From DAOVQB01 sp023128935 (lineage in GTDB: Bacteria; Eisenbacteria; RBG-16-71-46; CAIMUX01; WJJG01): DNA of 64,000 nt. The stretch is taken from the NCBI GenBank assembly GCA_030628905.1, contig DAOVQB010000003.1, forward strand, positions 1 through 64,000. The letters are read 5' to 3'. Positions within the stretch are counted from its first letter, which is position 1. Every line of letters starts with the position of its first letter. The position numbers and the translations under genes were made by a program. The notes under the pieces were generated by a model, which worked only from the letters and a program-made list of their open reading frames with translations, was not told where the DNA came from and searched no databases. Shown piece by piece: positions 1 through 7,812 of the stretch.

Positions 1-607
1 CAATCTGCTCAGGTCCATTGATGGAAACGGTAGGGTCAACGCCAATCGAAGTGAGAGATTCGCCGCCGAAGGACTCCTCCAACCCCTCCACCTCGCAGCC
101 ATAGGTCAGAACAAGCTCCCCGTCCTCGTCGGCGTAGAGCGAGATAGCCCCCAGCGGATCAGCCAAGCTCTCAGACAGAGAGTCTTCCAAGCCAACGGAC
201 AGAAAGTCTGTCAAGCTCTCGGGCAGGGAATCGGTCAAAGCCTCTAGCAGGGAATCCGTCAGGGCCTCCAGCAGGGAATCCGTCAAGCCCTCCAGCAGGG
301 AATCGGTCAGAGCCTCCAGCAGAGAATCCGTCTGGGCCTCCACCAGGGGATCAAGCGGGGGGCCGGCCAGGTGGTCGGCTGCGACATCCGCCAAGCCATC
401 GACGACAACCTCGGACGGGCCATGACCACGCGCCCCGCCTATGGCATCAATCTGCCGCTCACCCGCGAGCTGGCCCGCGGCTGGGCGGCAGAGACTGATT
501 ATGCACACTACACCCAGAAGGCACCCGAGCCAGCCCAGTCGGATGCGGGTGGACTCAGGTGACTGATCTAGCTGCGAGCAGTCCGCCCACACGCCGCCCC
601 CCGACAT
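1..607 (-). CDS. Secreted octapeptide-repeat protein (C-terminus beyond left edge)
   Basis: The frame is open from an ATG at 607 to the window edge (about 202 codons, no stop). After a polar start there is a hydrophobic stretch (LGWLGCLLGVVCIISL) and a plausible signal-peptidase site (PAAG-Q), so the product is probably exported. Eight consecutive 8-residue units follow at 149-340, of the type EALTDSLL, encoded by 24-bp direct repeats. The inner copies are nearly identical at DNA level and decay towards the C-terminal side (ESLTDFLS, VGLEDSLS, ESLADPLG). Past the repeats the chain looks beta-rich (ISLYADEDGELVLTYGCEVE). The start lies 3 bp after the stop of the coiled-coil gene, which suggests translational coupling. 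I do not recognise the family. Confidence 0.72.
   Translation of the reverse strand, partial: MSGGGVWADCSQLDQSPESTRIRLGWLGCLLGVVCIISLCRPAAGQLAGERQIDAIGGARGHGPSEVVVDGLADVAADHLAGPPLDPLVEAQTDSLLEALTDSLLEGLTDSLLEALTDSLLEALTDSLPESLTDFLSVGLEDSLSESLADPLGAISLYADEDGELVLTYGCEVEGLEESFGGESLTSIGVDPTVSINGPEQI
149..340 (-). repeat. Eight in-frame 24-bp tandem repeats
   Basis: Units run back to back without spacers. The core as read on the plus strand is CAGCAGGGAATCCGTCAGGG. On the minus strand each unit encodes E-[AGS]-[LQ]-T-D-S-L-[LP]. The period of eight with Leu at positions 3, 7 and 8 would give an amphipathic structure. The near-identity of the central units points to recent expansion by slippage or unequal exchange. 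Confidence 0.9.
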
Positions 608-610
608 TGC

Positions 611-1741
611 CTATAACCCCGCCAACCTCGCCGCCTTCCGCAATAGGCGCTGGGCCGCCAGGGCGTGCTGGAGTGCCTGGCGCGTCTTGCCATCCGTGGC
701 GAGATCCCGCGCCCGGCGCAGCAATCTGCGGCCTTCATCCAACACGCGCTGCGCTTGCTCATCGCCTTCCGACTGTATCTCCGGACCCATCTCCGCATAG
801 AGGGCAGAGAGCTTCTCGATCACATCGAGAAGCTCGCGCCCCCCGGGGGCTGCACTTATCTGCGTGAGGAGCTGCAACGCCTTCTGCCGGGCTGCGAGGC
901 TGAGGCGCAGCGCCTGCTTCGGATCTCCCCCCTGCAGTCGCTCCCTGGCCTGCCCTAGAAGGCGTCGGGCCTCCTTCCGCAACTTGAAATCACCTGGGGG
1001 CCGATCCTGCTCGGCTAGCGTTGTCTCCACCTGTGCCAGGAGGGCTTCGGTTCGCTCAATCGATACCTCGGCCGCTGCTCCAGCAGAGATGCTCCGTCGT
1101 GCGATGCGCCCTGCGCGCTCCATCAGGCTCGTCGCCAGCGTGGCCAGCCTAGCTGCCTGGGCGTAGTGCCGGTCCCTGAATGCGCGCCTTGCGCGGCGCA
1201 GCTGCTCTATCCCCTCGCGCAAAATCTGCATCGCCTGCGCGTTGCCAGAATCCCGCACGAGGGGACCGATTTCGTGAGCCCGTTCTTCTGCTCGCTCAAT
1301 GGTGAGGTGCACGCTCTCCTGCGTTCTCTTCTCAATCCGCGTGGCGTCCAGGGCCTTGACCGCTTCCGTTCTGGCCTTCAGTGTCAGAATCACAACTTTG
1401 CGGTATGTTGGATCGCGCCGCCGGAATTCCTGCCAAGCTTTGCGCTGCAATTCAATGGCCCTGCGAAGATGATCGTGTGAGGCGATCGATGTGGCTTCCG
1501 CGGCCAGCTCCCTCGCCTTCTCAATGATCTGATCCGTCTTCTCAAGCGCACGCAGGACGCTGGTGCGATCCACTTCCGACTGCGCTAGTGCAGGTGCGAC
1601 TGAGAGCAAGCCAAACAGGCCGAGCAACAGTAGGCTCACCCCCAGCCTGAACTTCTCACCAACCTTCTGCTCGGGCTGCGCATCTGCGTGCCCTGGCTGG
1701 CGAATCTTCGCCACTGTGCTGTCATGCTGGCTGTGAACCAT
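611..1741 (-). CDS. Secreted alpha-helical coiled-coil protein
   Basis: 376 residues from the ATG at 1741, chosen because GGGAG lies 8 bp upstream; a GTG at 1750 is the alternative. After a basic n-region a hydrophobic segment (LGVSLLLLGLFGLLSV) ends in APALAQ, a clear signal peptide. The rest is almost entirely charged helix rich in Arg, Glu, Ala and Leu. It shows loosely repeated helical hairpins (for example ALEKTDQIIEKARELAAEA, then similar blocks near residues 160, 230 and 320), like a periplasmic TPR-like or coiled-coil scaffold. It sits 22 bp after the sigma-54 regulator and 3 bp before the octapeptide-repeat gene, so it is probably an output gene of this two-component operon. Function unknown. 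Confidence 0.8.
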   Translation of the reverse strand: MVHSQHDSTVAKIRQPGHADAQPEQKVGEKFRLGVSLLLLGLFGLLSVAPALAQSEVDRTSVLRALEKTDQIIEKARELAAEATSIASHDHLRRAIELQRKAWQEFRRRDPTYRKVVILTLKARTEAVKALDATRIEKRTQESVHLTIERAEERAHEIGPLVRDSGNAQAMQILREGIEQLRRARRAFRDRHYAQAARLATLATSLMERAGRIARRSISAGAAAEVSIERTEALLAQVETTLAEQDRPPGDFKLRKEARRLLGQARERLQGGDPKQALRLSLAARQKALQLLTQISAAPGGRELLDVIEKLSALYAEMGPEIQSEGDEQAQRVLDEGRRLLRRARDLATDGKTRQALQHALAAQRLLRKAARLAGL

Positions 1742-1772
1742 GGCGGACACTCCCGTGGACCTTGCGGTACAC

Positions 1773-3278
1773 TTAGGGCTTGATCCTATAGCGCTCCATC
1801 CTCGAGTAGAGCGTCCTGCGCGTCAGCCCAAGCAACGCGGCCGCTCTGCTTTTATTCCCATTGGCCTTGCGGAGGGCTTTCATGATCAGCTGCTTCTCCA
1901 CCTCCTCCAGGACCAAGCCCTCATCCGGTATCTCGATGCCTTCCAATGTGTTGGAAGCTTGATCCGGTTGGGGGTACTGGATCAGCTCTGGGCCAACCGG
2001 CCCTTCTCCAGCCAGGATCAGGGCCCTCTCGAGGATATTCTCGAGTTCCCGGACGTTCCCCGCAAGCGGGTGTTGCAGAAGCGCTTTCATGGCTTTCGGG
2101 GAGATTGCGCCCGGGTTCACACCCTTGAGCCTCAAGAAACGTTCCACCAGCGGTGGAACATCCTCACTGCGATCGCGCAAGGGGGGGATCAGGATCGGGA
2201 AGACATTGAGCCGATAGAAGAGGTCTTCTCGGAAGTCACCCGCTGCGATCGCCTTTTCCAGTACGCGGTTGGTCGCCGCCAGTATGCGCACATCGACGGT
2301 GATTGGCTGGGTGCCTCCAACTCGCAGGAAGGTCCGGTCCTCGATCACCTGCAGCAGCTTCAACTGGATCGATGGTGAAATGTCACCGATCTCATCCAGG
2401 AACAGGGTCCCGCCATCGGCGACGGAGAAAAGCCCGTCCTTCTGCCGAATCGCACCAGTGAAGGCGCCCCTCTCGTGCCCGAAGAGTTCGCTCTCGAGCA
2501 ACGATTCAGGCAGAGCGCTGCAGTTGATCTTGAGAAAGGAGCGGGATCGCCGGCTGCTTGCCAGATGAATCGCCCGGGCGAGTACCGACTTGCCCGTCCC
2601 GCTTTCACCTCGGATCAGGACGATGGCATTGGTGGCGGCAACCTTGCGCGCGAGGCAAAAGACTTCCTTCATCACCGGACTGCGCGCAATTAGGTGCTCG
2701 AAGGAATTGTATGATTGCGAGAGCCCTTCAAGTGTCTCCACCCTACGGGCGAGAGCTTCCCGTTCAGTCTCGAGCCGCGCGCGCTCCTCCTCGAGCCGCG
2801 CGCTCGCGCGGGCCAGCCGATAGCGCTCGAACAGGCGCCCGACGCGCAGGAGCATCTCAAACTCCTTGTACGGCTTCTCGACGTATTCGAGTGCGCCCTC
2901 TTTCATCGCCTCGCGCGCAGTCTCACGCGTGGCAAAGGCCGTGAGCAGCATCACCTCCGTATCGGGCCATTGCTTCTTGATTGTGCGCAGCAACTCCAAC
3001 CCGTCGGGCGGTGGCATCCGCAGATCCGTGATGACCAAATGGAACGGTGCCGGCTCAGAGGCTCCGAGCGCATCGAGTGCTTCTCGACCCGAACCGGCGG
3101 TGGCCACATGGTAGCCCTCTTCGGAGAGGAGATCCTCGAGACTCCGCAGGATTGCAGCCTCGTCATCCACCACAAGGATGCGGAATCCCCTCGTTTCCGG
3201 CCCTTCAACTCGCCCGTCCGGATCAGGCGCACCCTGTGCTCCACGATCCGTTCGCTTGGCATGCTTCTCACCCGCCAT
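1773..3278 (-). CDS. NtrC-family sigma-54-dependent response regulator
   Basis: 501 residues from the ATG at 3278, which has AGGAGG 9 bp upstream; the SD overlaps the kinase stop codon. The receiver domain (about 31-150) has VVDDE and phospho-acceptor Asp85 in LVITDLRMPP. A coiled linker follows. The AAA+ domain (about 195-425) has Walker A GESGTGKS near 224-231, the sigma-54 contact loop GAFTGA at 271-276 and Walker B LFLDE near 292-296. The C-terminal Fis-type helix-turn-helix contains NKSRAAALLGLTRRTLYSRM. All catalytic motifs are intact, so it should be a working bacterial enhancer-binding protein that opens sigma-54 promoters when phosphorylated. Its stop is 31 bp from the next start. 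I found no convincing -24/-12 sigma-54 promoter in the window. Confidence 0.96.
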   Translation of the reverse strand: MAGEKHAKRTDRGAQGAPDPDGRVEGPETRGFRILVVDDEAAILRSLEDLLSEEGYHVATAGSGREALDALGASEPAPFHLVITDLRMPPPDGLELLRTIKKQWPDTEVMLLTAFATRETAREAMKEGALEYVEKPYKEFEMLLRVGRLFERYRLARASARLEEERARLETEREALARRVETLEGLSQSYNSFEHLIARSPVMKEVFCLARKVAATNAIVLIRGESGTGKSVLARAIHLASSRRSRSFLKINCSALPESLLESELFGHERGAFTGAIRQKDGLFSVADGGTLFLDEIGDISPSIQLKLLQVIEDRTFLRVGGTQPITVDVRILAATNRVLEKAIAAGDFREDLFYRLNVFPILIPPLRDRSEDVPPLVERFLRLKGVNPGAISPKAMKALLQHPLAGNVRELENILERALILAGEGPVGPELIQYPQPDQASNTLEGIEIPDEGLVLEEVEKQLIMKALRKANGNKSRAAALLGLTRRTLYSRMERYRIKP

Positions 3279-3291
3279 CCGCTGCACCCTC

Positions 3292-4662
3292 CTACTCCGC
3301 ATCGGCCATTCGGATCCAGACGGTGAAGGTCGTACCCCGTCCCTCTTCGCTCTCCAGATCGACGCGCCCCCCGTAGAGATCGAGCATCGATCGCACGACC
3401 GCCAGCCCGAGCCCCGACCCTCCGGATTTCGTCGTGTAGAAACGCTCGAATGCGTGGCGCTGCTGCTTCTGGTTCATTCCGCAGCCGTTGTCGGAAATCC
3501 GGATCATCAGCTGATCTCCTGCCTTGCGGGCCGTGATCACTACCCTGCCCCCCTCGGGCATGGCATCGCGCGCATTCAGGAAAAGATTCAGCAGGATCTG
3601 GTGGAGAGCAGTCGGGGCTATTGCCAGGCGCACATGCCCAACATCCTTGTCGCCGCGTTCTACTGTGATGCCCTTGCGGACGAAGTCCCCTCCCAGCAGC
3701 GAGAGCGCCGCATCAATGGTCGCTCCGAGCGCCACGGCTTCACCCTGCAGGTCAGTGGGGCGGGCGAAGGAAAGGTACTGGGTCAGGACCTGGTTCAATC
3801 GGTCCACTTCCCGCGGGATGGCTTCAAACCACGTGAGCACATCCTCGGCAGGCTTGCCCCGCGCGATCTTCGCCTGAACCCGCTCGGCACACGCAGAGAT
3901 GATCGCCAATGGGTTGCGGATTTCATGGGCCAGGATGGCAGCCAGCTCACCAGCGGCCGCCAAGGCAGCGGTCTCACGCAGCGTCCGCGCCGCCATGGCC
4001 TGTGCTCGGAGGAGTCGGGAGAAGAACAGCGTCAGTCCAAGAATGGCCGCCATGCCCGCAGCTCCACTAACGAGCACCTGGCGCCTGAGGTTCCAGAGTC
4101 CCTGGAAGAATCCAGAGCCCCCTTCCACGGCAATCGCACCGAGGACCTCCCCCCGGCTGCCGAGGACGGGAGCGAACGCCGTCTCCAGATAGACCTGTCC
4201 GACCCGGTATAGGTCGCTCGCGGTTGCCACGCCGGCCAGGGCAGCCGTAACCGCCCCGAAGTGCAGCTCCAGCGCCGGATGCTCATAACCAGGAGGCCAC
4301 CTGCCATCGGGATCCAAGAGATGACGGCGTTCCAGGTCGATCAGATAAATCTCGCCCAGGTCAGTTTCGATACGGATCCGCTCCATCAAGGACCGGAGCC
4401 GCTCTGTCGCTTCGCCCTCGGCCTCACGCTGCACAGCCTCGAAGTCGGAGGGCGAAACACCGGCCGCAGCGGCGCACGCGATGGCGAGGAGTCTCTGACC
4501 CAACTCCTCCTCAATCGTCCCGCGCACCTGGCGGTAGGTCACGAAGAGGCCCGCGTTGAGGACCAACAGCAGCAGGATCAAGAAGAGCCCCAGCAGCAGC
4601 CAGCCCGAGAATGGCCCGATCCCCCGGTGCCTGATCCGGCCTGTCTTCTCAAGCCTGGTCAC
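3292..4662 (-). CDS. Membrane sensor histidine kinase
   Basis: 456 residues from the GTG at 4662. The frame is open further upstream to 4905, but that extension is Arg-rich and lies before the first membrane helix, so it was left out. TM1 is near 20-43 (LLLGLFLILLLLVLNAG). An extracytoplasmic region of about 140 residues follows, then TM2 (VSGAAGMAAILGLTLFF). The cytoplasmic part has the HisKA H-box (LAHEIRNPLAIISA) and a HATPase with N-box LNLFLNARDAMPEGG, G1 ISDNGCGMNQ, F-box ERFYTTKSGGSG and G2 GLGLAVV. It overlaps the regulator's upstream region and is its obvious partner, in the arrangement of ZraS/AtoS-type pairs. The sensory domain has no recognised fold by eye. Confidence 0.93.
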   Translation of the reverse strand: MTRLEKTGRIRHRGIGPFSGWLLLGLFLILLLLVLNAGLFVTYRQVRGTIEEELGQRLLAIACAAAAGVSPSDFEAVQREAEGEATERLRSLMERIRIETDLGEIYLIDLERRHLLDPDGRWPPGYEHPALELHFGAVTAALAGVATASDLYRVGQVYLETAFAPVLGSRGEVLGAIAVEGGSGFFQGLWNLRRQVLVSGAAGMAAILGLTLFFSRLLRAQAMAARTLRETAALAAAGELAAILAHEIRNPLAIISACAERVQAKIARGKPAEDVLTWFEAIPREVDRLNQVLTQYLSFARPTDLQGEAVALGATIDAALSLLGGDFVRKGITVERGDKDVGHVRLAIAPTALHQILLNLFLNARDAMPEGGRVVITARKAGDQLMIRISDNGCGMNQKQQRHAFERFYTTKSGGSGLGLAVVRSMLDLYGGRVDLESEEGRGTTFTVWIRMADAE

Positions 4663-4873
4663 CCGATGCCCCCCCCCCGCGCTCGTGTGGAGTTCACGTG
4701 CGGGCGGATGATACAGTGCGCGCTCTGAACGAGCAGCAGAAAACAAAATGATGCTGCGCGCAAGGCAGACACCTGCTCCTTCCTCAACGCCCGTAAAGTC
4801 GCCTCCCCTCGCAATCGCAGCGCCCCACATTGATCTACGCCGGGAGGGATCGTCTACACACATGCCTATAAAG

Positions 4874-4907
4874 CAATAGACCCGTACTGGCGGGTACGGG
4901 TCCATTG
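4874..4907 (-). terminator. Long hairpin, probable terminator of the remnant transcript
   Basis: Inverted repeat with 14-bp arms and one mismatch: CAAT-a-GACCCGTAC, six-base loop, GTACGGGTC-c-ATTG. On the minus strand it is followed by TATTGCTTTAT, a modest U-containing tail. It sits 28 bp past the stop of the decayed frame at 4935, the expected terminator position. It also lies between the upstream promoter and the kinase gene. Confidence 0.55.
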
Positions 4908-4934
4908 AGGAATCAGCAGATTTTTCGAGTGATC

Positions 4935-5177
4935 TTACTCAAAGAGAGTCTTGATCGAACCCCAGGTGGCCAACTCGACAGGCGAGCTACCCTCATCGAA
5001 CCAAATACCGATGCCAAAGCTGTTGACCGAAACCCAAGACGAGATCATGCTGGGGTTAATCCAGCCGTCCTCGTAGTGCTAGGTCCAAGCAGCATAGCTG
5101 GGCCAACTATTCTGGTCGATCAAGCAGAAGTAACCGTATCGTGTTTTTCCTTTCGACAGTTGTCTGTCCAAGAGCTG
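4935..5177 (-). pseudogene. C-terminal gene remnant with in-frame amber codon
   Basis: Reading the minus strand from 5177, the frame gives an aromatic-rich, protein-like sequence including RYGYFCLIDQNSWPSYAAWT. A TAG at 5079-5081 follows, then HYEDGWINPSMISSWVSV and further residues, ending WGSIKTLFE and a TAA. The composition (Trp, Tyr, Gly, Ser) and the WGSIKTLF ending look like the C-terminus of an exported beta-rich protein. A TGA stands at 5178-5180 and no start is evident, so the 5' part is lost or frameshifted. It could instead be a small gene with a recoded amber codon, but that is less likely. Confidence 0.5.
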
Positions 5178-5332
5178 TCAAACCACAGTTACATTGACCA
5201 AACGCCCATCCCTCGAAGGACGCCCCCAGGCAACTGCGACCCACCCATCCCCACAACCCAAATGCGTTCTTTGCACATCACCCCTTTCCGGTTGTCCTCA
5301 GCTGTCAGCATCCTCTCGGCGCTGACTCATCA

Positions 5333-5361
5333 ATTATGCTGGACGATCCTCGGATTGTCAA
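5333..5361 (-). promoter_or_regulatory. Sigma-70-type promoter
   Basis: On the minus strand: TTGACA, 17-bp spacer, CATAAT. Both hexamers are close to consensus. Transcription would start near 5326 and run into the remnant frame and the hairpin at 4874-4907, giving a transcript of about 420-450 nt. With readthrough it would reach the kinase operon. Confidence 0.6.
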
Positions 5362-5578
5362 CACCTAGGAGCCATCCCGTGATCTTGCGCTCTCACAAGT
5401 GATTGGTGGGCAAGGTCGATCCGCCCGGGGCCTCGGCGGGTGCGGGTAGGGCCATCGAACATCGATGCTTTTGTAGGGGTCGAATCCGCGGGCGGATCAA
5501 GGGACAGCTCATTATCCTATGCCGACACGCTCTTCGAAGGCCTTGGTATGTCCGGTTCAGCCAAAAGGTAACCGAGGA

Positions 5579-5685
5579 GCCGAGGCCGGGGCCGCATAAC
5601 GGCCCGAAGCGAATCGGTCGCGCCTGCCCCGTCCAGGGGCAGGCGCAAGTTGAGCGCCGGGCCTTTATGCGGCCCCGGTCTCGGC
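5579..5685. repeat. 107-bp structured intergenic repeat, copy 1
   Basis: An 18-bp outer stem (CCGAGGCCGGGGCCGCAT against ATGCGGCCCCGGTCTCGG) encloses a short GGCCCG/CGGGCC stem. Inside that is an 11-bp apical hairpin, GCGCCTGCCCC-gtcca-GGGGCAGGCGC. A second copy of exactly the same length lies at 12560-12666 with about 10 differences. This copy is 46 bp past the stop of the sugar-isomerase-like gene. Confidence 0.85.
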
Positions 5686-5731
5686 GGAGCTTGGTGGAGA
5701 AATCAGGCCTTAGGTCCTTGCGGATCCGGCC

Positions 5732-6826
5732 TTAGGCATGCGCGCGCTCAAAGTGGAAACCGCATTCCTCCAGATGGCGAATTGAGGGCAGCAGGTCCTC
5801 CTCGCGCACATCCAGCGTGATATTGACTGGCTCGGTCAACTCCTCGTGGATCGTTTCGCTGATCACATCGAAACCAACGACGCCTTCGCCGCAGGCCATG
5901 TGCTGGTCCGCCATACCGTCATTGTCGTGAAATCCGAAGCTGGCAATCCGGTCGCGGAACTGGACGATCCAGTCCTCCGGGGCGAACTGCGAGAAGCAAG
6001 CGGCATGTCCGACATCGCAGCAGAAGCGGAACCATGGTGAGTCGACGGCATCATACAGCCGACCGATGACCGCCTCATCCGATTCCCAGGTGTTCTCAAG
6101 AGCGACGATGACTTCCTCTTCTTTGGCGCGGGAGACCAAGTCCTCAAGCGCTACGATGCACTCCGCCACCCACCAATCAATGTCCTTGGGTTTGACGTGA
6201 TTGCTGAAACCACTCTGAAAGATGGCGATCCGGGCGCCTAGGATTTTGCCGATCTCCAACCCTTCCTGAACCGCATCCATGCTGTGCTGGAGAATCATTT
6301 TGTCGTGACTCGCCAGCTTGAGATCATGGTGGGGCAGGTGGGCTATCACCTTGATCTTGTTGCGCCTCAGCTCGATGGCCAGCCGCTCCAGCTCCCGGAT
6401 CGTGATCTCCCCATTATAAGTCGTGTCGGAGAGATCTACCTCCACGTTCAGCCCGTGGTCCAAGAGGAAAGGAATGCGCTCGCGGAGAGTGGCCAGGGGC
6501 ACGGGATAGGAGAGCGGAAAGCGTAGCTCGCGCTTCTCGGGAGCAGCCTCTTCAGGTTCCTCTGAGGGTTGGATTTCTTCCGAAGGGGGCACCGCCGCTT
6601 TTCCTTCGGTTCCCTCGGTGACCTGCGGCGTGACCTTGGCGCTCGGAGCGGGATCATCCCCACCGACCACCGCCGTCACCTGACCCTCCACGCCATGCGG
6701 GATCAGCGTGCTATCATCGTGCAGCATTCGCCCCAAGGCCTGGTCTTTTTCCAAGGTTCCCCTTCCTTCCTTCCGCCCTGGACGGTGACCGGGAGCTTTG
6801 GCCTCCGCCGTTTCGCGGGTGGTCAT
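5732..6826 (-). CDS. Sugar phosphate isomerase/epimerase-like TIM barrel
   Basis: 364 residues. From about residue 95 the chain matches the xylose-isomerase-like / AP-endonuclease-2 TIM-barrel superfamily. Metal-ligand-type positions are seen in VIAHLPHHDLKL, IVALENTWES, FCCDVGHAACF and FGFHDNDGMADQHMACGEG, the last ending in the usual conserved acidic/His cluster. The first 90 or so residues are low-complexity, charged and Pro/Glu-rich, and unlike the family. The start lies 3 bp past the etfA stop, so it is co-translated with the flavoprotein genes. The substrate cannot be told from sequence; a sugar or polyol isomerase/epimerase is the default reading. Confidence 0.82.
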   Translation of the reverse strand: MTTRETAEAKAPGHRPGRKEGRGTLEKDQALGRMLHDDSTLIPHGVEGQVTAVVGGDDPAPSAKVTPQVTEGTEGKAAVPPSEEIQPSEEPEEAAPEKRELRFPLSYPVPLATLRERIPFLLDHGLNVEVDLSDTTYNGEITIRELERLAIELRRNKIKVIAHLPHHDLKLASHDKMILQHSMDAVQEGLEIGKILGARIAIFQSGFSNHVKPKDIDWWVAECIVALEDLVSRAKEEEVIVALENTWESDEAVIGRLYDAVDSPWFRFCCDVGHAACFSQFAPEDWIVQFRDRIASFGFHDNDGMADQHMACGEGVVGFDVISETIHEELTEPVNITLDVREEDLLPSIRHLEECGFHFERAHA

Positions 6827-6829
6827 CTC

Positions 6830-7795
6830 CTATCCCTTCACCTTTGCGATTGCGTCGGTGAGCACAGGTAGGACCTTGAACAGGTCTCCCACAATCCCGT
6901 AGTCGGCCATGTTGAAGATCGGAGCATCGGGATCCTTGTTTATCGCCAAAATACACTTCGAGGTGCGCATGCCAGCTAGGTGTTGAATGGCCCCAGAGAT
7001 CCCAACGGCTACGTATAACTTTGGTGAAACCGTCTTTCCCGTCTGGCCAACCTGGTGGGCGTGATCGATCCAGCCGGCATCCACGGCAGCGCGGGATGCA
7101 CCGACGGCCGCTCCCAATGTCTGGGCCAGTTGCTCAACCAGGTCAAAGTTCTTGGGATCCTTCAGACCGCGCCCGCCCGAGACGATGGTGTCGGCCTCCT
7201 GCACATCCAAGACGCCCTCTTCCTGCTTGAGGACCTGTGTGACTTTAACACGGCTGTCGGCAGGCAAGTCCACGGCCAGCGGCTGCACTGTGGCCAAGGT
7301 ATCCGACGATTCGGGTACCGGGTAGGCACTGGGCCGTATGGTGGCCATCGCTGGTTTACGGGTGGTGCGCACCGTTGCGAACACCTTGCCACCATAAATC
7401 GATTTTGTGGCCTCGAAAGCGCCATCGGTCTCCTCAAGCGTAATGCAGTTGCTCAGGATAGCCAGCCCCTTGCGGGCGGCCACACGCGGGGCCAGGTCCT
7501 TCCCCATCGCCGTTGCGACTATGATCACCAGGTCCGGCTCTAGCGCCTCAAAGGCAGCGGTCAGCGCTGCAGCATAGCCGTCGCTCCAATAACGATCCAG
7601 GGACGGATCCTCCACCGTATGGACTATCTGAGCGCCATAATTTCCGAGCGTGGGGGCAATCGTCGAGATGGAACTCCCGACAACCAGCGCGTGCACATCA
7701 TCAGTTAGGTCCTTCGCCCGACCGATCGCCTCGAATGCGCTCTTGCGGAAGTTGCCTTCCCTTTGCTCCGCAAACACCAGGATTCGACCCGCCAT
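6830..7795 (-). CDS. etfA: Electron transfer flavoprotein, alpha subunit
   Basis: 321 residues, normal length. The N-terminal domain is followed by the diagnostic FAD-binding domain with GAAVGASRAAVDAGW, QVGQTGKTVSPKLYVAVGIS, GAIQHLAGMRTSKCILAIN and NKDPDAPIFNMADYGIVGD. EtfA and EtfB form a heterodimer that carries electrons from acyl-CoA and other dehydrogenases to the quinone pool. It starts 17 bp after the etfB stop, and the TIM-barrel gene follows 3 bp later. No acyl-CoA dehydrogenase or ETF-quinone oxidoreductase is visible in the window. The 2[4Fe-4S] ferredoxin at 21962 is not linked. Confidence 0.97.
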   Translation of the reverse strand: MAGRILVFAEQREGNFRKSAFEAIGRAKDLTDDVHALVVGSSISTIAPTLGNYGAQIVHTVEDPSLDRYWSDGYAAALTAAFEALEPDLVIIVATAMGKDLAPRVAARKGLAILSNCITLEETDGAFEATKSIYGGKVFATVRTTRKPAMATIRPSAYPVPESSDTLATVQPLAVDLPADSRVKVTQVLKQEEGVLDVQEADTIVSGGRGLKDPKNFDLVEQLAQTLGAAVGASRAAVDAGWIDHAHQVGQTGKTVSPKLYVAVGISGAIQHLAGMRTSKCILAINKDPDAPIFNMADYGIVGDLFKVLPVLTDAIAKVKG

Positions 7796-7812
7796 CCTGA
7801 ACCTTACCTCCC

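Larger units (their letters stand above)
4663..5731. other. Gene-poor kilobase
   Basis: About 1.07 kb without an intact gene. It holds the hairpin at 4874-4907, a decayed minus-strand reading frame at 4935-5177, a minus promoter at 5333-5361 and the 107-bp structured repeat at 5579-5685. Open frames on the plus strand (4905-5402 and 5403-5735) have poor protein character and no SD. The stretch 5180-5330 and the stretch 5362-5578 show nothing I can assign. Confidence 0.7.

Noticed and set aside
149..340. Possible CRISPR or satellite DNA at the left edge
   Set aside because: Repeats are contiguous 24-bp units in frame with a signal-peptide-bearing protein.
1740..2378. 212-codon plus-strand frame opposite the sigma-54 activator
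   Set aside because: Antisense shadow of a well-supported gene; low protein quality and no SD.
3178..4212. 344-codon plus-strand frame opposite the histidine kinase
   Set aside because: Antisense to an intact kinase with all motifs; composition is Arg/Pro-rich shadow type.
4662..4905. N-terminal extension of the histidine kinase to 4905
   Set aside because: Arg-rich, low-quality sequence ahead of the first membrane helix, and it would run into the terminator-like hairpin.
4905..5735. Two abutting plus-strand frames (4905-5402, 5403-5735)
   Set aside because: No SD, no domain-like sequence; the second runs through the structured repeat.
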